Assembly: GCF_016756535.1 (NCBI RefSeq)
Contig: NZ_AP023247.1
Coordinates: forward strand, 6,510,501-6,574,500
DNA length: 64,000 nt
Direction of reading: 5' to 3'
Source: Mesorhizobium sp. 131-2-1
Lineage (GTDB): Bacteria > Pseudomonadota > Alphaproteobacteria > Rhizobiales > Rhizobiaceae
A model generated the notes under the pieces. The model did no database searches and was not told the DNA's origin. It saw nothing but the letters and a program-made list of their open reading frames with translations. The position numbers were made by a program, and so were the translations under genes. Shown in pieces: positions 42,714 through 54,300 of the stretch (the first letter of the stretch is position 1; each line of letters begins with the position of its first letter).

Positions 42714-44204
42714 TCAACGGTCGCCGAAGCGGTGAGCCGTCGCGCCGGCGAATTCATTGAAGGCGTTCACAGTCGCGGTCCCGTTCTTCGTGCTCGCCAG
42801 ATCGTCCTCCAAGTCAGGCTGGCAATCCCACGGCGCCGGCTCCCGCACCTGGCCCCAGATCGGGTTATGAATGGCGAGGTCGATCTGCCGGACAAGTTCC
42901 ACCATGCCATCATAGCCGGCATAAGGATGTTGGCGCTCCTGGTTGATATCGAGCCAGGGTGTCTTGGCCTTCAGCGCGATGAATTGCGTGCGCCCGCCCG
43001 ACAGCATGATGTCGGCCTTCTGTTTTGAGAGCATGGCGTAAAGATCGCGCGCTGCCATCTGCTCGAACATGTGGTTTTCGTCCTTGAGGATCCGTTTGAT
43101 CCGCTCCTTGTCTTCGACTGTGGATTTCTTGACCGAGGTGCCGACGATCTCCATGCCGATCTCCATCAGCGCGTGGACGACCGACCAGGACTTCACACCG
43201 CCCGTGTTGAGCAGCACGCGCTTGCCTTGAAGCCGCCGGCGGTAGGCCTCGAGGTTCTTCCACGCAATCGCCTCCTGCTCAGCAATCAGCGTCTCCGTGC
43301 GATCGAGGATCTCCGCATCGGCGCCCTTCCTCACCAGCAGCTCAGCAATGTTGCGAAGTGCTTCCGAGGTATCGGTTATGCCGTAGAAAGAGCCCTCGAA
43401 GTACGGGATGTCCCAGCGCTCCTCCATCTTGCGGGCCAGATTGATCAGTGCGCTCGAGCACACCATCATAGCCGCCCGGGCGCGGTGCGCGGATGCAACG
43501 TCGATGTAACGCGCATCGCCCGGTATGCAAGCGCGCACCCGGATGCCAAGCCGATCAAGCAGCGGCTTGACCAGCCAGAATTCGCCGGAGAGGTTGAATT
43601 CGCCAAGGATGTTGATGTCGTAGGGCCCGGCGTCGTCGGGTTCCACCGTGCCGATGACATGATCGAGCAACGCTTCGGCGGCGAGTTTGTTGCCGAGGTT
43701 CTTGGAGCCGGCCAGGCCCGGCGCATTGATCGGCACCACGGCCAGTCCGAATTTTTCGGCCGCGCGTTTGCACACGGCCTCGATGTCGTCGCCGATCAGC
43801 GCCGTCACGCAGGTCGAATAGACGAAGACTGCCGGCGGCGCATATGTTTCCTTGATCTCGCGGATCGCCTTGAATAGCTTCCGCTCGCCCTGCCCCATCA
43901 CGATGTCGAGTTCGGTGAGGTCTGTTGTGAAGCTTGTCCGCCACAGGGTTGGCCCGGACGAAGCTGCGCCTCTGTTGTCCCAGGAATTGCCCTCGCAGGC
44001 GAGCGGCGCATGGACCAGGTGCGCAACGTCGGTGATCGGCTGCAGGACGATCTTGGCGCCGTCAAAGGCGCAGCCGCCGGCTGACGCCCCGGGGGTCAGC
44101 GGCTTCGAGCAGCCCTCCTTGCGCGCCTTGGCATCCTTGCCGCGGTTGGTATCGCAGGCGGGCTCGTCGAAAACGTCCTGGATCTTGGCACTGAGCGAGG
44201 TCAT
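42714..44204 (-). CDS. nifE: NifE, FeMo-cofactor scaffold subunit
   Basis: 496 residues, related to NifD and partner of NifN. Key Cys are in the N-terminal GGCAFDGAKIVLQPITDVAH and in [38 protein letters not shown] and GGRTQFIALKAKTPWLDINQ follow the family pattern. It lies 59 bp after nifK. The N terminus (first 25 residues) is Lys/Asp-rich as in other rhizobial NifE proteins. Confidence 0.96.
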   Translation of the reverse strand: MTSLSAKIQDVFDEPACDTNRGKDAKARKEGCSKPLTPGASAGGCAFDGAKIVLQPITDVAHLVHAPLACEGNSWDNRGAASSGPTLWRTSFTTDLTELDIVMGQGERKLFKAIREIKETYAPPAVFVYSTCVTALIGDDIEAVCKRAAEKFGLAVVPINAPGLAGSKNLGNKLAAEALLDHVIGTVEPDDAGPYDINILGEFNLSGEFWLVKPLLDRLGIRVRACIPGDARYIDVASAHRARAAMMVCSSALINLARKMEERWDIPYFEGSFYGITDTSEALRNIAELLVRKGADAEILDRTETLIAEQEAIAWKNLEAYRRRLQGKRVLLNTGGVKSWSVVHALMEIGMEIVGTSVKKSTVEDKERIKRILKDENHMFEQMAARDLYAMLSKQKADIMLSGGRTQFIALKAKTPWLDINQERQHPYAGYDGMVELVRQIDLAIHNPIWGQVREPAPWDCQPDLEDDLASTKNGTATVNAFNEFAGATAHRFGDR

Positions 44205-44263
44205 TGCGTCAGTCTCCGAAGTCCATTGGGCATGGGCGGCCTCGGCGAAAGGCCGGCACGGGC

Positions 44264-45805
44264 TTAGCGGGTGAGGTCATAGGAATAGTCCGTCACGCCT
44301 GTTTCGCTCGTCTCGCGATCGAGCTTGTCGAATATCTTGTCGAGGATCGTCGTCAGCACGCGTAATCCACCCTGGTAGCCCATGAGGGGAAAGCGATGGT
44401 GATGGTGCCGGTCGAAGATTGGAAACATCAGCCGGATCAGCGGCGTGCCGGTGTCGCGCTCCAGATACTTGCCATAGGAATTGCCGATCAGCAGGTCCAC
44501 CGGCTCTGTAAACAGCAGCGAACGCATCGCCCAGAGATCCTTGCCCGCCCAGATCTGGGCATCCTGGCCGAAGGACGAGGATGCAAGCAATTCCTTCATC
44601 TCGGCCTCCCAGGCCGATGTCCCGTTGGTCGCGAGGCAATGTGTCGGCTCGCCACCGGTCTCCATGACGAAGCGGGCCGTGGCGTAGACGAAGTCCGGAT
44701 CCCCATAGATTGCGTACTTCTTGCCGTGCAGCCATGACTGGCTGTCCGCCATGGCGTCAACCAGTCGGCCGCGCTCCATCCGGATTGTCTCGGGGATCTC
44801 CTGGCCGGAAATTGCCGAGACCTTCATCAGGAATTCGTCGGTCGCCTGGACACCCAGCGGATAGTGGAAGGATGCCGTCGCCTGCCCGACCTCGTTGCAA
44901 TATTCCAGCGTCTTGCGGGTGTTGTAATGCTGCAGCGACAGCGTCGCCTCCGCGTTGAGTGCCCCTTTCACGTCTTCGATCTTGGTGCCACCGTCATACA
45001 TGCGGTATTCGCCGTCCGACGGCGTGTCGAACTGGTCTGAGGCGTCCTGAATGACGGTATAAGTGACACCCATCAGGTCGAGGAGGCGCTTGAGTTCCCG
45101 GTTGTTTCCGACGCAGAATCCGTCGAAGCCTGGAATGATGTTGATGGTCCCAGCGGCTTGCGAGCGCTCGCTGCCCTTCCAGAAATGCTCCAGCACGCCC
45201 TTCACCATGCCGTCGTAGCCATCGACATGGCTGCCGACGAAGGCAGGCGTATGAGCGAAAGGCACGTCGAAGTCGCACGGGACCGAGCCTTCGTTCTTGG
45301 CGTTCTCGATGAAGCTGCGCAGGTCGTCGCCAATGACCTCGGCCATGCAGGTGGTCGAGACGGCGATCATCTTGGGGTCGTAGAGCTTGTAGGTATTGGC
45401 TAGCCCGTCGACCATGTTCTTCAGGCCGCCAAACACTGCCGCGTCCTCGGTCATCGAGGAGGAAACCGCTGACGAAGGCTCCTTGAAATGTCGCGACAAA
45501 TGCGAGCGGTAGTAGGCAACGCAGCCCTGGCTACCGTGGACGAAAGACATGGTGCGCTCGAAGCCCGCGGCCGCGAACACCGCACCGAGCGGCTGGCAGG
45601 CCTTGGCGGGGTTTATGACGAGCGCCTCGCGAGCGAGGTTCTTTTCGCGGTATTCCCAAGTCTTGGTCAATTCGCGTTGATCGGTGACGATCTGATCAGG
45701 GTGCGGACATTCGAAATTCAGTTTCTTCTCGGCAAGCATTTGTCTGTATTCCGGCTCGCGGAACAGGGGAGCATGGTCGAGAACTTTTTCGGCCGATTGC
45801 GGCAT
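44264..45805 (-). CDS. nifK: NifK, nitrogenase MoFe protein beta subunit
   Basis: 513 residues, starting at the ATG at 45805 to give the standard [20 protein letters not shown]; the ATG 18 bp upstream is less likely. P-cluster Cys ligands are in [37 protein letters not shown] and [12 protein letters not shown]. With NifD it forms the alpha2-beta2 dinitrogenase. Length is normal for rhizobia. It is separated from nifD by 131 bp that contain a stable hairpin. Confidence 0.97.
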   Translation of the reverse strand: MPQSAEKVLDHAPLFREPEYRQMLAEKKLNFECPHPDQIVTDQRELTKTWEYREKNLAREALVINPAKACQPLGAVFAAAGFERTMSFVHGSQGCVAYYRSHLSRHFKEPSSAVSSSMTEDAAVFGGLKNMVDGLANTYKLYDPKMIAVSTTCMAEVIGDDLRSFIENAKNEGSVPCDFDVPFAHTPAFVGSHVDGYDGMVKGVLEHFWKGSERSQAAGTINIIPGFDGFCVGNNRELKRLLDLMGVTYTVIQDASDQFDTPSDGEYRMYDGGTKIEDVKGALNAEATLSLQHYNTRKTLEYCNEVGQATASFHYPLGVQATDEFLMKVSAISGQEIPETIRMERGRLVDAMADSQSWLHGKKYAIYGDPDFVYATARFVMETGGEPTHCLATNGTSAWEAEMKELLASSSFGQDAQIWAGKDLWAMRSLLFTEPVDLLIGNSYGKYLERDTGTPLIRLMFPIFDRHHHHRFPLMGYQGGLRVLTTILDKIFDKLDRETSETGVTDYSYDLTR

Positions 45806-45907
45806 GGTGGTCACCTTTTCCATCTGGCCGCGGCAAGCGGCAGCACAGAGACATCAAAGCGTTAAAGGGCATCCCGCGTGGATCGAGCGCGCCCCAAGCA
45901 TTTATCG

Positions 45908-45926
45908 GCCTCCCTGCCAGGGAGGC
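45908..45926. promoter_or_regulatory. nifD-nifK intergenic hairpin
   Basis: A perfect 8-bp stem, GCCTCCCT / AGGGAGGC, with loop GCC, 11 bp after the nifD stop. It is not followed by a T-run, so mRNA stabilisation or 3'-end protection of the nifHD message is more likely than termination. Confidence 0.55.
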
Positions 45927-45936
45927 AGGCCAGTCC

Positions 45937-47442
45937 TCATTCGGCGGCGACCGCCGTCGGCGGCGCGTCCTTCATCTTTTTCCACGGCGCGCGGTAGAGA
46001 TCCCAGACCGGGTTGTTGATGGCCAGATCCATGTCGCGGGCGAAAATGGCGAAGCCGTCATAGCCGTGATACGGGCCGGAATAGTCCCAGGAGTGCATCT
46101 GGCGGAACGGGATGCCCATCTTCTGTACCGGGTACTTCTCCTTGATACCGGAGCCAACGAGATCCGGGCGGATGCCTTCGATGAACTTCTCCAGCTCATA
46201 ACCGGTGACGTCGTCATAGACGAGCGTGCCACTCTTCACGTAATGGCCGGTGCGCTGATAGTCGTCGTTGTGGGCGAATTCGTAGCCGGTGCCAACGATC
46301 ACCATACCGAGGTCTTCGTAGGCAGTGATGACGTGACGGGGGCGCAGGCCGCCGACATAGAGCATCACCGTCCTGCCTTCGAGGCGCGGTTGGTACTTGG
46401 CGATGACGGCATCGACCAAGGGCCGGTACTTGGCGATGACCTTTTCGGTCTTCTCCTCGATTTCCGGGCCGAAGTGTTTGGCGATGTTGCGCAAGGAGGC
46501 CTCGATCTGGGAGGGGCCGAAGAAATTGTATTCCATCCAGGCGATGCCGTACTTTTCCTCCATGTGCCGGCAGATGTAGTTCATCGACCGGTAGCAGTGG
46601 ATCAAATTGAGCTTGGCCTTGGGCGCGCGCTCTATCTCGGCGAGCGTGGCGTCGCCCGACCAGTTGCCGACCACCCGAAGTCCAATCTCCTCAAGCAGGA
46701 TTCGCGAAGCCCAGGCATCGCCGCCAATGTTGTAGTCGCCAACGACGTTGACGTCGTAAGGGCCGGACTCGAACGCGACATCGTCCTTGTCGAAGACCCA
46801 ATCGCGGATCGCATCATTGGCAATGTGGTGGCCGAGCGATTGTGAAACGCCGCGGAAACCTTCGCAGCGCACCGGTACAATCGTCTTTTCGTGCTCCTTG
46901 GCCTTCTTGCGCGACACTGCCTCGATATCGTCCCCGATCAGGCCGATCGGGCATTCGGACTGCACCGAGATGCCCCCACTGAGCGGAAACAAGTCCTCGA
47001 CCTCGTCGATGATCTTTTCCAGCTTCTTGTCGCCGCCGAAAACGATGTCCTTCTCCTGGAAGTCGGAGGTGAACTGCATTGTCACGAATGTGTTGATGCC
47101 CGTCGTGCCGACGTAATAGTTGCGGCGTTGCGACCAGGAATATTGCCCACAGCCGACCGGCCCGTGCGAGATGTGGACCATATCCTTGACCGGACCCCAC
47201 ACCACGCCCTTGGAGCCGGCATAGGCGCAGCCGCGGATTGTCATCACGCCCGGAATGGATTTGATGTTCGATTTGACGTCGCATTCGGAAAGGCCCTTGC
47301 CCTCCCCTCCGGCCTCGTCCTTGCTCGTTGCGACACTGAGGTGCTTCTTGCGACGCTTCGCCGCCTTGTCTGGATATTGGGACAGCACGTCTTCGATAAG
47401 CTTCGCATGCAAGGCGCCGTCATTCTCATAGTCGAGGCCCAT
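45937..47442 (-). CDS. nifD: NifD, nitrogenase MoFe protein alpha subunit
   Basis: 501 residues from the ATG at 47442 ([20 protein letters not shown]), preceded by aaaggggcagg; an ATG 18 bp upstream is unlikely. P-cluster Cys are in [31 protein letters not shown] and [15 protein letters not shown]. The FeMo-cofactor Cys is in [18 protein letters not shown], and the cofactor His in [18 protein letters not shown]. All are present, so the enzyme should be functional. Confidence 0.97.
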   Translation of the reverse strand: MGLDYENDGALHAKLIEDVLSQYPDKAAKRRKKHLSVATSKDEAGGEGKGLSECDVKSNIKSIPGVMTIRGCAYAGSKGVVWGPVKDMVHISHGPVGCGQYSWSQRRNYYVGTTGINTFVTMQFTSDFQEKDIVFGGDKKLEKIIDEVEDLFPLSGGISVQSECPIGLIGDDIEAVSRKKAKEHEKTIVPVRCEGFRGVSQSLGHHIANDAIRDWVFDKDDVAFESGPYDVNVVGDYNIGGDAWASRILLEEIGLRVVGNWSGDATLAEIERAPKAKLNLIHCYRSMNYICRHMEEKYGIAWMEYNFFGPSQIEASLRNIAKHFGPEIEEKTEKVIAKYRPLVDAVIAKYQPRLEGRTVMLYVGGLRPRHVITAYEDLGMVIVGTGYEFAHNDDYQRTGHYVKSGTLVYDDVTGYELEKFIEGIRPDLVGSGIKEKYPVQKMGIPFRQMHSWDYSGPYHGYDGFAIFARDMDLAINNPVWDLYRAPWKKMKDAPPTAVAAE

Positions 47443-47472
47443 GGGACCTGCCCCTTTCAAGGTTCGGGTAAC

Positions 47473-47488
47473 GCCTCGCCGACGAGGC
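47473..47488. promoter_or_regulatory. nifH-nifD intergenic hairpin
   Basis: A 6-bp stem, GCCTCG / CGAGGC, with tetraloop CCGA, between nifH and nifD. It may stabilise the abundant nifH transcript. No T-run follows. Confidence 0.45.
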
Positions 47489-47546
47489 CTTGTTTCGTAG
47501 AAAGGGGCGTCAGGTCACGGTCTGCGCCCCCTGTCGGTAGCGGCGA

Positions 47547-48473
<927 letters not shown>

Positions 48474-48526
48474 CTACCCGCGACTTGAATGCCGGTCGGC
48501 AGATCCCGCCGCCCCGCACCAATCGT

Positions 48527-48542
48527 TTCAAAACTCGTGCCA
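48527..48542 (-). promoter_or_regulatory. nifH sigma-54 promoter
   Basis: On the minus strand: TGGCACG-AGTT-TTGAA. The -24 element is perfect, the spacing is correct, and the -12 element has TTGA in place of TTGC. It lies about 90 bp before the nifH start. Confidence 0.88.
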
Positions 48543-48633
48543 ATTTGGCTGGTTGGATCGAAGAAGAAATTTTATGATTGCTTTTCAGCTGTTTAACATT
48601 TGGCAAAAATATTAAATTGGCTAAATAAACTTG

Positions 48634-48649
48634 TGTCGCGGGCCCGACA
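48634..48649. promoter_or_regulatory. NifA upstream activator site for nifH
   Basis: TGTCGCGGGCCCGACA, a TGT-N10-ACA site that is also a perfect palindrome. It lies 92 bp upstream of the -24 element. Confidence 0.88.
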
Positions 48650-48811
48650 AAGGCGACAGGAGATGTCGGATAGCGTTGAGTGAGACGTCGGCCGCGGAGC
48701 CCGGAAAGAAGCTAGTTGTCAAAATCTGATGGAGTAGATGCCCCCTCCCGACGCCATCGCAATGTGCCAGTTTGGTGATTGCCAGAATCGACCAAGACAG
48801 AGACGGCATCC

Positions 48812-49430
48812 ATGGAAGTTACCATCATTGGAATCGATCTCGCAAAGCGGGTCTTCCAGGTTCACGGCGCGGCGAGTGACGGGAAGGTTGTCTTTCGCAA
48901 GAAGCTGTCGCGCGCAGTTGCTGCCGTTTCTCGCCGGACAGCCCCGGTGCACGGTGGCGATGGAAGCGCGACCGCCCACGACTGGGGGCGTACGATCGGC
49001 GGGCTCGGGCATGCGGTCCGGCTCCTGCCGCCGGTCTATGTGAAGTCCTTTGTAAAGCGGCACGCGGAAGCGGCCCTCAGGCCGACAATGCGCTTCGTGG
49101 CTGTCAAAACCGAGGAGCAAGAGGCGCGGTCGATGATCTTCCGCACGCGCGACCTCTTGGTGCGCCAGCGCACGCAGCTGATAAACGCCCTGCGCGGCCA
49201 CCTCGCCGAAGCACGGGGTCGTCGCCCCACACGGCCCGGCCCACGTGAAGCGCCTTGCGGATGCAATCGAAGACGAGGAAGGCCTCATCCAGCCGATCGT
49301 CCGCGACGTCGGTCGTCTCTACCTCCAGCAGATCGCCATCTACAGCGAGAAGATCGCCGAGCTCGAGAAGACCCTCCCTTGGCTGTAGATCATCTGGGAG
49401 CTCGTCCCGCTGGATTTGGCGCGCTGAAGG
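48812..49430 (+). pseudogene. Broken IS110-family transposase
   Basis: The start MEVTIIGIDLAKRVFQVHGA is that of an IS110/IS1111 recombinase (Asp of GIDLAK). Pieces such as HDWGRTIGGLGHAVRLLPP, VKRHAEAALRP and FRTRDLLVRQRTQLINALRG match the DEDD domain, but the second acidic motif is frame-shifted. After about 49230 the reading frame is lost and the C-terminal Ser domain is missing. It lies directly upstream of the nif promoter region. Confidence 0.8.
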
Positions 49431-49534
49431 AGCGGGGATCAGCCAAATCCGCGAGCGTTCCAAGTGGATTCTGTCCACTCTATCTGAGTTTCAGCCATCT
49501 TGCCCTCCCGAGCATTCCTTAACCCGCCGCCGCA

Positions 49535-49966
49535 TCAGACCGCTCCGCGTATCGGATTGACGACCTTGAGCCCGGCAAAGTCTTTTTCGTTATCCGTTAC
49601 CAGCACGCACTCGTTCGCTCCGGCGACAGTGGCGATGATCATGTCGAGCCCGCTGCGCGGCTTGCCGGCCAGTTTTCCTCCTGCCATCAGCCGCGCCCAG
49701 ATCAGCCCTGCCTTGTCGTCGAACGAGAGGATGCGGCCCGCAAACAGCGCCTGCGGCCCCTCAGGCCCAGAGAACCAGTTGTCGAGTGCGTCGCGTTTTT
49801 TCCCGCGCGGCTTCTCCAGAACCCTGCGAAGAATTTCCGCAACGGTCAGCGAAGCGATGAACAAATCCTCGTCAGGCTGTCTCGACATCCATGCCAGGAG
49901 CGATTCCGAAGGCTGCGATTTGACGACATCGCTGATGATGTTGGTATCGAGGAGGTAGCGTGTCAA
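49535..49966 (-). CDS. vapC: VapC-type PIN-domain ribonuclease toxin
   Basis: 143 residues. PIN-domain acids are visible: Asp7 in LLDTNIISDV, Glu in TVAEILRR, Asp in SGLDMIIA and Asp in LVTDNEKDF. These chelate magnesium for RNA cleavage. The ATG overlaps the antitoxin stop by 4 bp, the usual layout. The module lies between the IS relic upstream of nif and the AbiE module and may act to stabilise this part of the island. Rhizobial NtrR is a related toxin, but identity with it cannot be judged here. Confidence 0.88.
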   Translation of the reverse strand: MTRYLLDTNIISDVVKSQPSESLLAWMSRQPDEDLFIASLTVAEILRRVLEKPRGKKRDALDNWFSGPEGPQALFAGRILSFDDKAGLIWARLMAGGKLAGKPRSGLDMIIATVAGANECVLVTDNEKDFAGLKVVNPIRGAV

Positions 49967-50262
49967 AGGTCGATCTTCCGCCCCTCTTCATGGGGGCGGG
50001 AAAGATCGAGGTCAGCTCCCACGAGCGGCGAACGACGCAATGCGGCGAGAATCCCGCCGAGCTTGGGTGGCTCGCCGGCGATGGTCTGGCTGACAGCAGC
50101 GCGCAGGCTAGAGGCATCCGGTCCATCTTCGGCCAGGCGGCGAGCCAAAGATCGAATGAGGTCGCGATCGGCATCGCGGCCAAGCACCTCGAAGCGCGCC
50201 AAGCCGCGCTCGCTGAGGCGAGATCGATAGTTTTGAATGGCGCGTTTTTGCGATCTGCTCAT
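49963..50262 (-). CDS. VapB-type antitoxin
   Basis: 99 residues, highly charged, beginning MSRSQKRAIQNYRSRLSERG with LARFEVLGRDADRDLIRSLA, a pattern typical of antitoxins that pair with alphaproteobacterial PIN toxins: an N-terminal DNA-binding part and a C-terminal toxin-wrapping tail (ADLDLSRPHEEGRKIDL). It overlaps the toxin gene. The AT-rich upstream region (50264-50345) has repeated acatac/atacat words that could be operator half-sites. Confidence 0.82.
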   Translation of the reverse strand: MSRSQKRAIQNYRSRLSERGLARFEVLGRDADRDLIRSLARRLAEDGPDASSLRAAVSQTIAGEPPKLGGILAALRRSPLVGADLDLSRPHEEGRKIDL

Positions 50263-50686
50263 AGTTGCCTCCGACTACAACACACATACATAATACATTC
50301 GACATACATCATAACTACAACAAGAAGGAACATACAGATCTAAATAAAAAGACAGTCTTCATTTCTCATTTCCAGTAATATAACCAGAATACTGGGTTTG
50401 ATCAAGGTGCAGGCAGTCCGGGCAGTGCTCTCTTTCGGTTGAATGGCATCGGTGGGGACGCGCGATATATGTTACGCGACGGTACTTTTTGACCAGCGTC
50501 GGATTTTTTGCGCTGACAAGAGAAATATCTCGGCGCCGACCAGAGGGCGTCGGCCCCAGGACGGGCGAGGCTCGTTCGGCGAACGGCGCGAAACAGGGAT
50601 TGGTCGATTCGCGCGGCGATGATTGTCCACAACGCCTGCTGGACGGGTTCCGTCGTGCAGGTGCCCGTCGCTGCCCGCCTTGAAAA
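50263..50686. other. Divergent promoter region between VapB and AbiEi genes
   Basis: No convincing gene. The first 90 bp are strongly AT-rich, unlike the surroundings, with repeated catac and ataca words next to the antitoxin start. Confidence 0.45.
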
Positions 50687-50716
50687 CTGTCAGAAAATTG
50701 CATACATTTCTGACAG
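50687..50716. promoter_or_regulatory. Inverted-repeat operator before AbiEi
   Basis: CTGTCAGAAA (50687-50696) and TTTCTGACAG (50707-50716) form a perfect 10-bp inverted repeat with a 10-bp spacer, ending 4 bp before the start codon and covering the ribosome-binding site region. AbiEi-type antitoxins are known to repress their own operon through inverted repeats, so this is a likely autoregulatory site. Confidence 0.75.
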
Positions 50717-50720
50717 GAGC

Positions 50721-51320
50721 ATGGCCATGCAACGGTTGACCGAACAGATTCTTGCGCACGCGAAAGGGCTGCCAGAGGGCACGCCGGTCGCAGCTAAGAG
50801 CTTGCTTCACCTCGGGAATCGCGCCGCGGTGGATCAGGCATTGTTGCGTCTAGCCGAGCGGACGCAGTTGATCCGGGCGGGTCGCGGCGTCTATCTCCTT
50901 CCGGTCACGAGCAGGTTCGGCACCCGGGCTCCCTCCGTGGAGCAAGCGATCGAGGCGCTTGCCAGCCAGCGCGGGGAGATCATCGTCCCGAGTGGGGCCG
51001 TTGCCGCCAACACCCTCGGTCTCACGACACAGGTGCCGGTCCGGTCGGTCTATCTGACTTCCGGCCGCACCCGGAAGATGAGCCTCGGCAAGCAGGTCGT
51101 CGAGCTTCGCCACGCGCCTCGTTGGCAGCTCGCCATGGCGCATCGGCCCGCTGGCGAGGCGGTGCGAGCGTTGGCTTGGCTTGGGCCGGAGAAGGCTGAG
51201 GCCGCCCTCCAGAAACTGAAGCGGAAACTCCCGCCGGGCGCCTTCAGCGAGCTGGTCGCGGTAGCGCCGCAGCTTCCGACCTGGATGGCGCGCAGCGTGG
51301 GCAAGGCCGCACATGGCTGA
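50721..51320 (+). CDS. AbiEi-type antitoxin (DUF6088 family)
   Basis: 199 residues from the ATG at 50721, preceded by caggagc. The N-terminal winged helix (about 1-65) shows QRLTEQILAHAKGLPEGTPV and RLAERTQLIRAGRGVYLLPV. The C-terminal domain (SVEQAIEALASQRGEIIVPS; NTLGLTTQVPVRSVYLTSG) is that of type IV antitoxins paired with AbiEii. It overlaps the toxin gene by 8 bp. These systems give phage resistance or maintain mobile DNA. The gene itself is intact, while its toxin partner is split by a group II intron. Confidence 0.85.
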   Translation: MAMQRLTEQILAHAKGLPEGTPVAAKSLLHLGNRAAVDQALLRLAERTQLIRAGRGVYLLPVTSRFGTRAPSVEQAIEALASQRGEIIVPSGAVAANTLGLTTQVPVRSVYLTSGRTRKMSLGKQVVELRHAPRWQLAMAHRPAGEAVRALAWLGPEKAEAALQKLKRKLPPGAFSELVAVAPQLPTWMARSVGKAAHG

Positions 51321-54300
51321 TCCCTTTCTCCACCTCCCGATCGAGGATCGGCGGGAGGCGCTCGGCGTCGCGGCCGATCGGTCCGGCCGGCCGGCGCATC
51401 TCCTCGAGAAGGACGTGTGGGTGGTCTGGGCGCTCGCCACCCTTTACGGCTCGGCGCTCGGCGAACATCTGGTGTTCAAGGACGGCACGTCGCTGTCCAA
51501 AGCCTATCAGGTTATCCAGCGGTTTTCCGAGGACGTCGGTGCGCCGTGACGGCGCGGGAGGGTAGTATGACATAGTTAGAACCTTTCCTAGCTTTGCTGA
51601 TTTTCGACCGACGGCTGTAATGCCGTCCCTTTCGTCGGAACAACGAAAGGAAGGGGACCGAAAAGCTGGACCGGGTGTCGCCGGTTCGGTGCCATAAGCA
51701 GATCGGTCTGAACTGTACCGGACGGAAGCCATCACTTCTGGGCCGGGCTACCGCAGTGCTCACGGTGAGACAACGAAGTGCGTGATAGAAGCCTCTGAAT
51801 ATCCGAGAAGTTTCCCAAGCGTGATGGCGGGGGAGACAAACAGCGCGATCAGACATGGCAGGGCTCAATGTTCCCTGCTGAGGGGTGCGAGAAATACGCG
51901 CTCGGAGTGGGCGAGTTCCTTCAGCCCACTCTCCGTATCGCCAGGGGTATAGCGCACCACCTACAGGCACGAAGGTTGAAAATCGGAACACGGGAACTTG
52001 AACCGTCTGCCCGGCAGGAACCGGGCTAGCCGCGACGACCGGAGACGGGCGCGTTCAAGGGCGGAGCCTCCGTAGTAGTCCGGGTCCGGGAAAGCCGGAC
52101 ACATGGCGAAGGGAGGCAGGAAGATGATCGGTTGGCATGACGGAGGAGTGATCTGTGGACACGGATCATCAGGCTGATAAAGCTTGGGTACTCGGCGTTC
52201 AGCGCAAACTGTATCAGTGGAGTAAGGCGAATCCCGACGACCAGTGGCGGGACATGTGGGGCTGGCTGACAGACTCGCGCATGCTTCGTCACGCTTGGCG
52301 TCGTGTGTCCACCAACAAAGGCGGGCGCACCGCCGGGGTAGACGGGATGACCGTGGGACGCATCCGGAAGAAAGGAGAGCTACGCTTCCTTGCCGGGATT
52401 CAGGACGAACTGCGCTCCGGCGCATATCGGCCGAGTCCGGCGAGACGCAAGATCATTCCCAAAGCCGGTAAACCGGGGCAATTCCGGCCCTTGGGCATTC
52501 CCACGGTCAAGGACCGCGTCGTACAAAGCGCGGTCAAAGCACTTCTGGAGCCAATCTTCGAGGCGCAATTCTGGCATGTTTCCTATGGGTTCAGGCCCGG
52601 ACGGAGCACGCACGGCGCCTTGGAGCATATCCGCCGGGCTGCTCAGTCGCACAAACGCGGCGGGGATACCCGGAGGCACGGGATGCCATATCCTTGGGTT
52701 ATCGAGGGAGACATCAAGGGCTGCTTTGACAACATCAACCACCACTATCTGATGGAACGGCTACGCAAACGCGTCGCCGACCAGCGGGTGGTACGGTTGG
52801 TCGGGCAGTTCCTGAAAGCCGGCGTGCTGACGGAGGAGCAATTCTTCCGCACGGAAGCCGGAACCCCGCAGGGTGGGATCATATCACCGCTGCTCGCCAA
52901 CATTGCGCTTAGCGCGATTGAGGAGAGATATAAACGGTGGGTGCATCCTGATCCGACGGGGAGGTCTTCACGACAATCGATACTCTCGGCGGCATCGGGT
53001 AGACGTCTGTGGGATCGCAAAGCAGGGCACTGCGTGTGTTTCCCCGTACGCTATGCGGACGACTTTGTGGTGCTGGTCTCCGGTACGCAGGAAGAGGCTA
53101 TTGCGGAGAAATCCGCGCTGGCAAAATACCTGCAGGAGACGACAGGCCTCGAGCTGTCACCGGAAAAGACGAAGATCACAGCAATGACGGACGGGTTCGC
53201 GTTCCTCGGATTCCGCTTCGTCATGGAATGGGACGGGCGCTACGGATATTGTGCACGCGTACAAATCCCGAAGACCAAGTCCCTCGATCTCCGTCACAAA
53301 GTCAAGGAGTGTACCGGGCGCACCAGCGCGAGAGGCACCCTTGGCGCAAAGCTTCAGGAGCTTAATCCCATCCTGCGCGGATGGGCGAATTACTTCCGTT
53401 TCTGCTACGGAGCCAGCAACGTGTTCACCAGCCTCGACTGGTACACCGGGGATCGGCTCTGGCGCTGGCAGCGGAAAGTTCGCCCAAACGCCAACGCGAG
53501 CGAAATCGCAAAAGGCCGACAACGCAGCAGTCGCCGTCCGACGGTGAGACTGTGGCGTGATGGGTCCGTCGAGCAGTATATGCTCGCGTGGACTCCCGTC
53601 TGCCGGTTTCGTCTGGCGTGGATGGGAACGCCAAACTTCGCCACGTCTTCTGGCGAGCCGGATGCATAACGAAAGGTGCACGTCCGGTTCTGCGAGGGGT
53701 GGTGAGAAACGGACCGCTGCAAGGCGGTACCGCGCTCGCCACCTACTCTACACCTAACATACGACATCCGGGCGATTGCACCCGACTTGGTGGGCGACGA
53801 CGGCGAAGCGTTGCCGGAGACCCGTAGCGAGGAAAAACGCTGGTCCAGCGAGGTGCGCAAGCGCCTGCCAAATTGGGTTGAAGGAAGCGTTCAGCCGATC
53901 ATCGCAGATGCGCTCGCGGCTGAAGCTTTGGCGGCCGCCATCCGCGTCGAGGGCGAGAAGCTGTTCATCGATTACGAAGCCGCGACGGCTGGCTCCGGCT
54001 ATGTGGCGCCGAGCGTGATGCTCGAATTCGGAGCACGATCGACGGGCGAGCCGGCGAGCTTGCGCGACATCGCCTGCGACGCTTCTGGCCTGATCGAGGG
54101 CGTGACCTTTCCCACGGCTCGTCCACGCGTGATGCATGCGGAGCGAACCTTCTGGGAGAAGGCGACGGCCATCCATGTCTTCTGCCTGCAGGAGCGCCTG
54201 GGCGGCGATCGCTTTGCTCGTCACTGGCACGATGTCGCGCGGTTGGACGAAACCGGTTTTACCGCGTCCGCCTTTGCTGATCGCGATCTGGCGAACGCAG

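Larger units (their letters stand above)
51539..53751 (+). mobile_element. Complete group II intron (2213 bp)
   Basis: It begins GTGCG (consensus GTGYG) and ends in AC (consensus AY). It contains one maturase gene and a typical domain V and VI near the 3' end. The boundaries are fixed to the base by the exon reading frame (GTC-G/AC-CTA). The 5' part (51539-52154) is structured RNA without a gene. All expected parts are present, so it may be able to splice and move. Confidence 0.93.

Noticed and set aside
46066..46845. 259-codon frame antisense to nifD, and similar long frames antisense to nifE, nifH and the importer ATPase
   Set aside because: Long antisense frames are expected in GC-rich genes with strong codon bias. 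None has its own family features.
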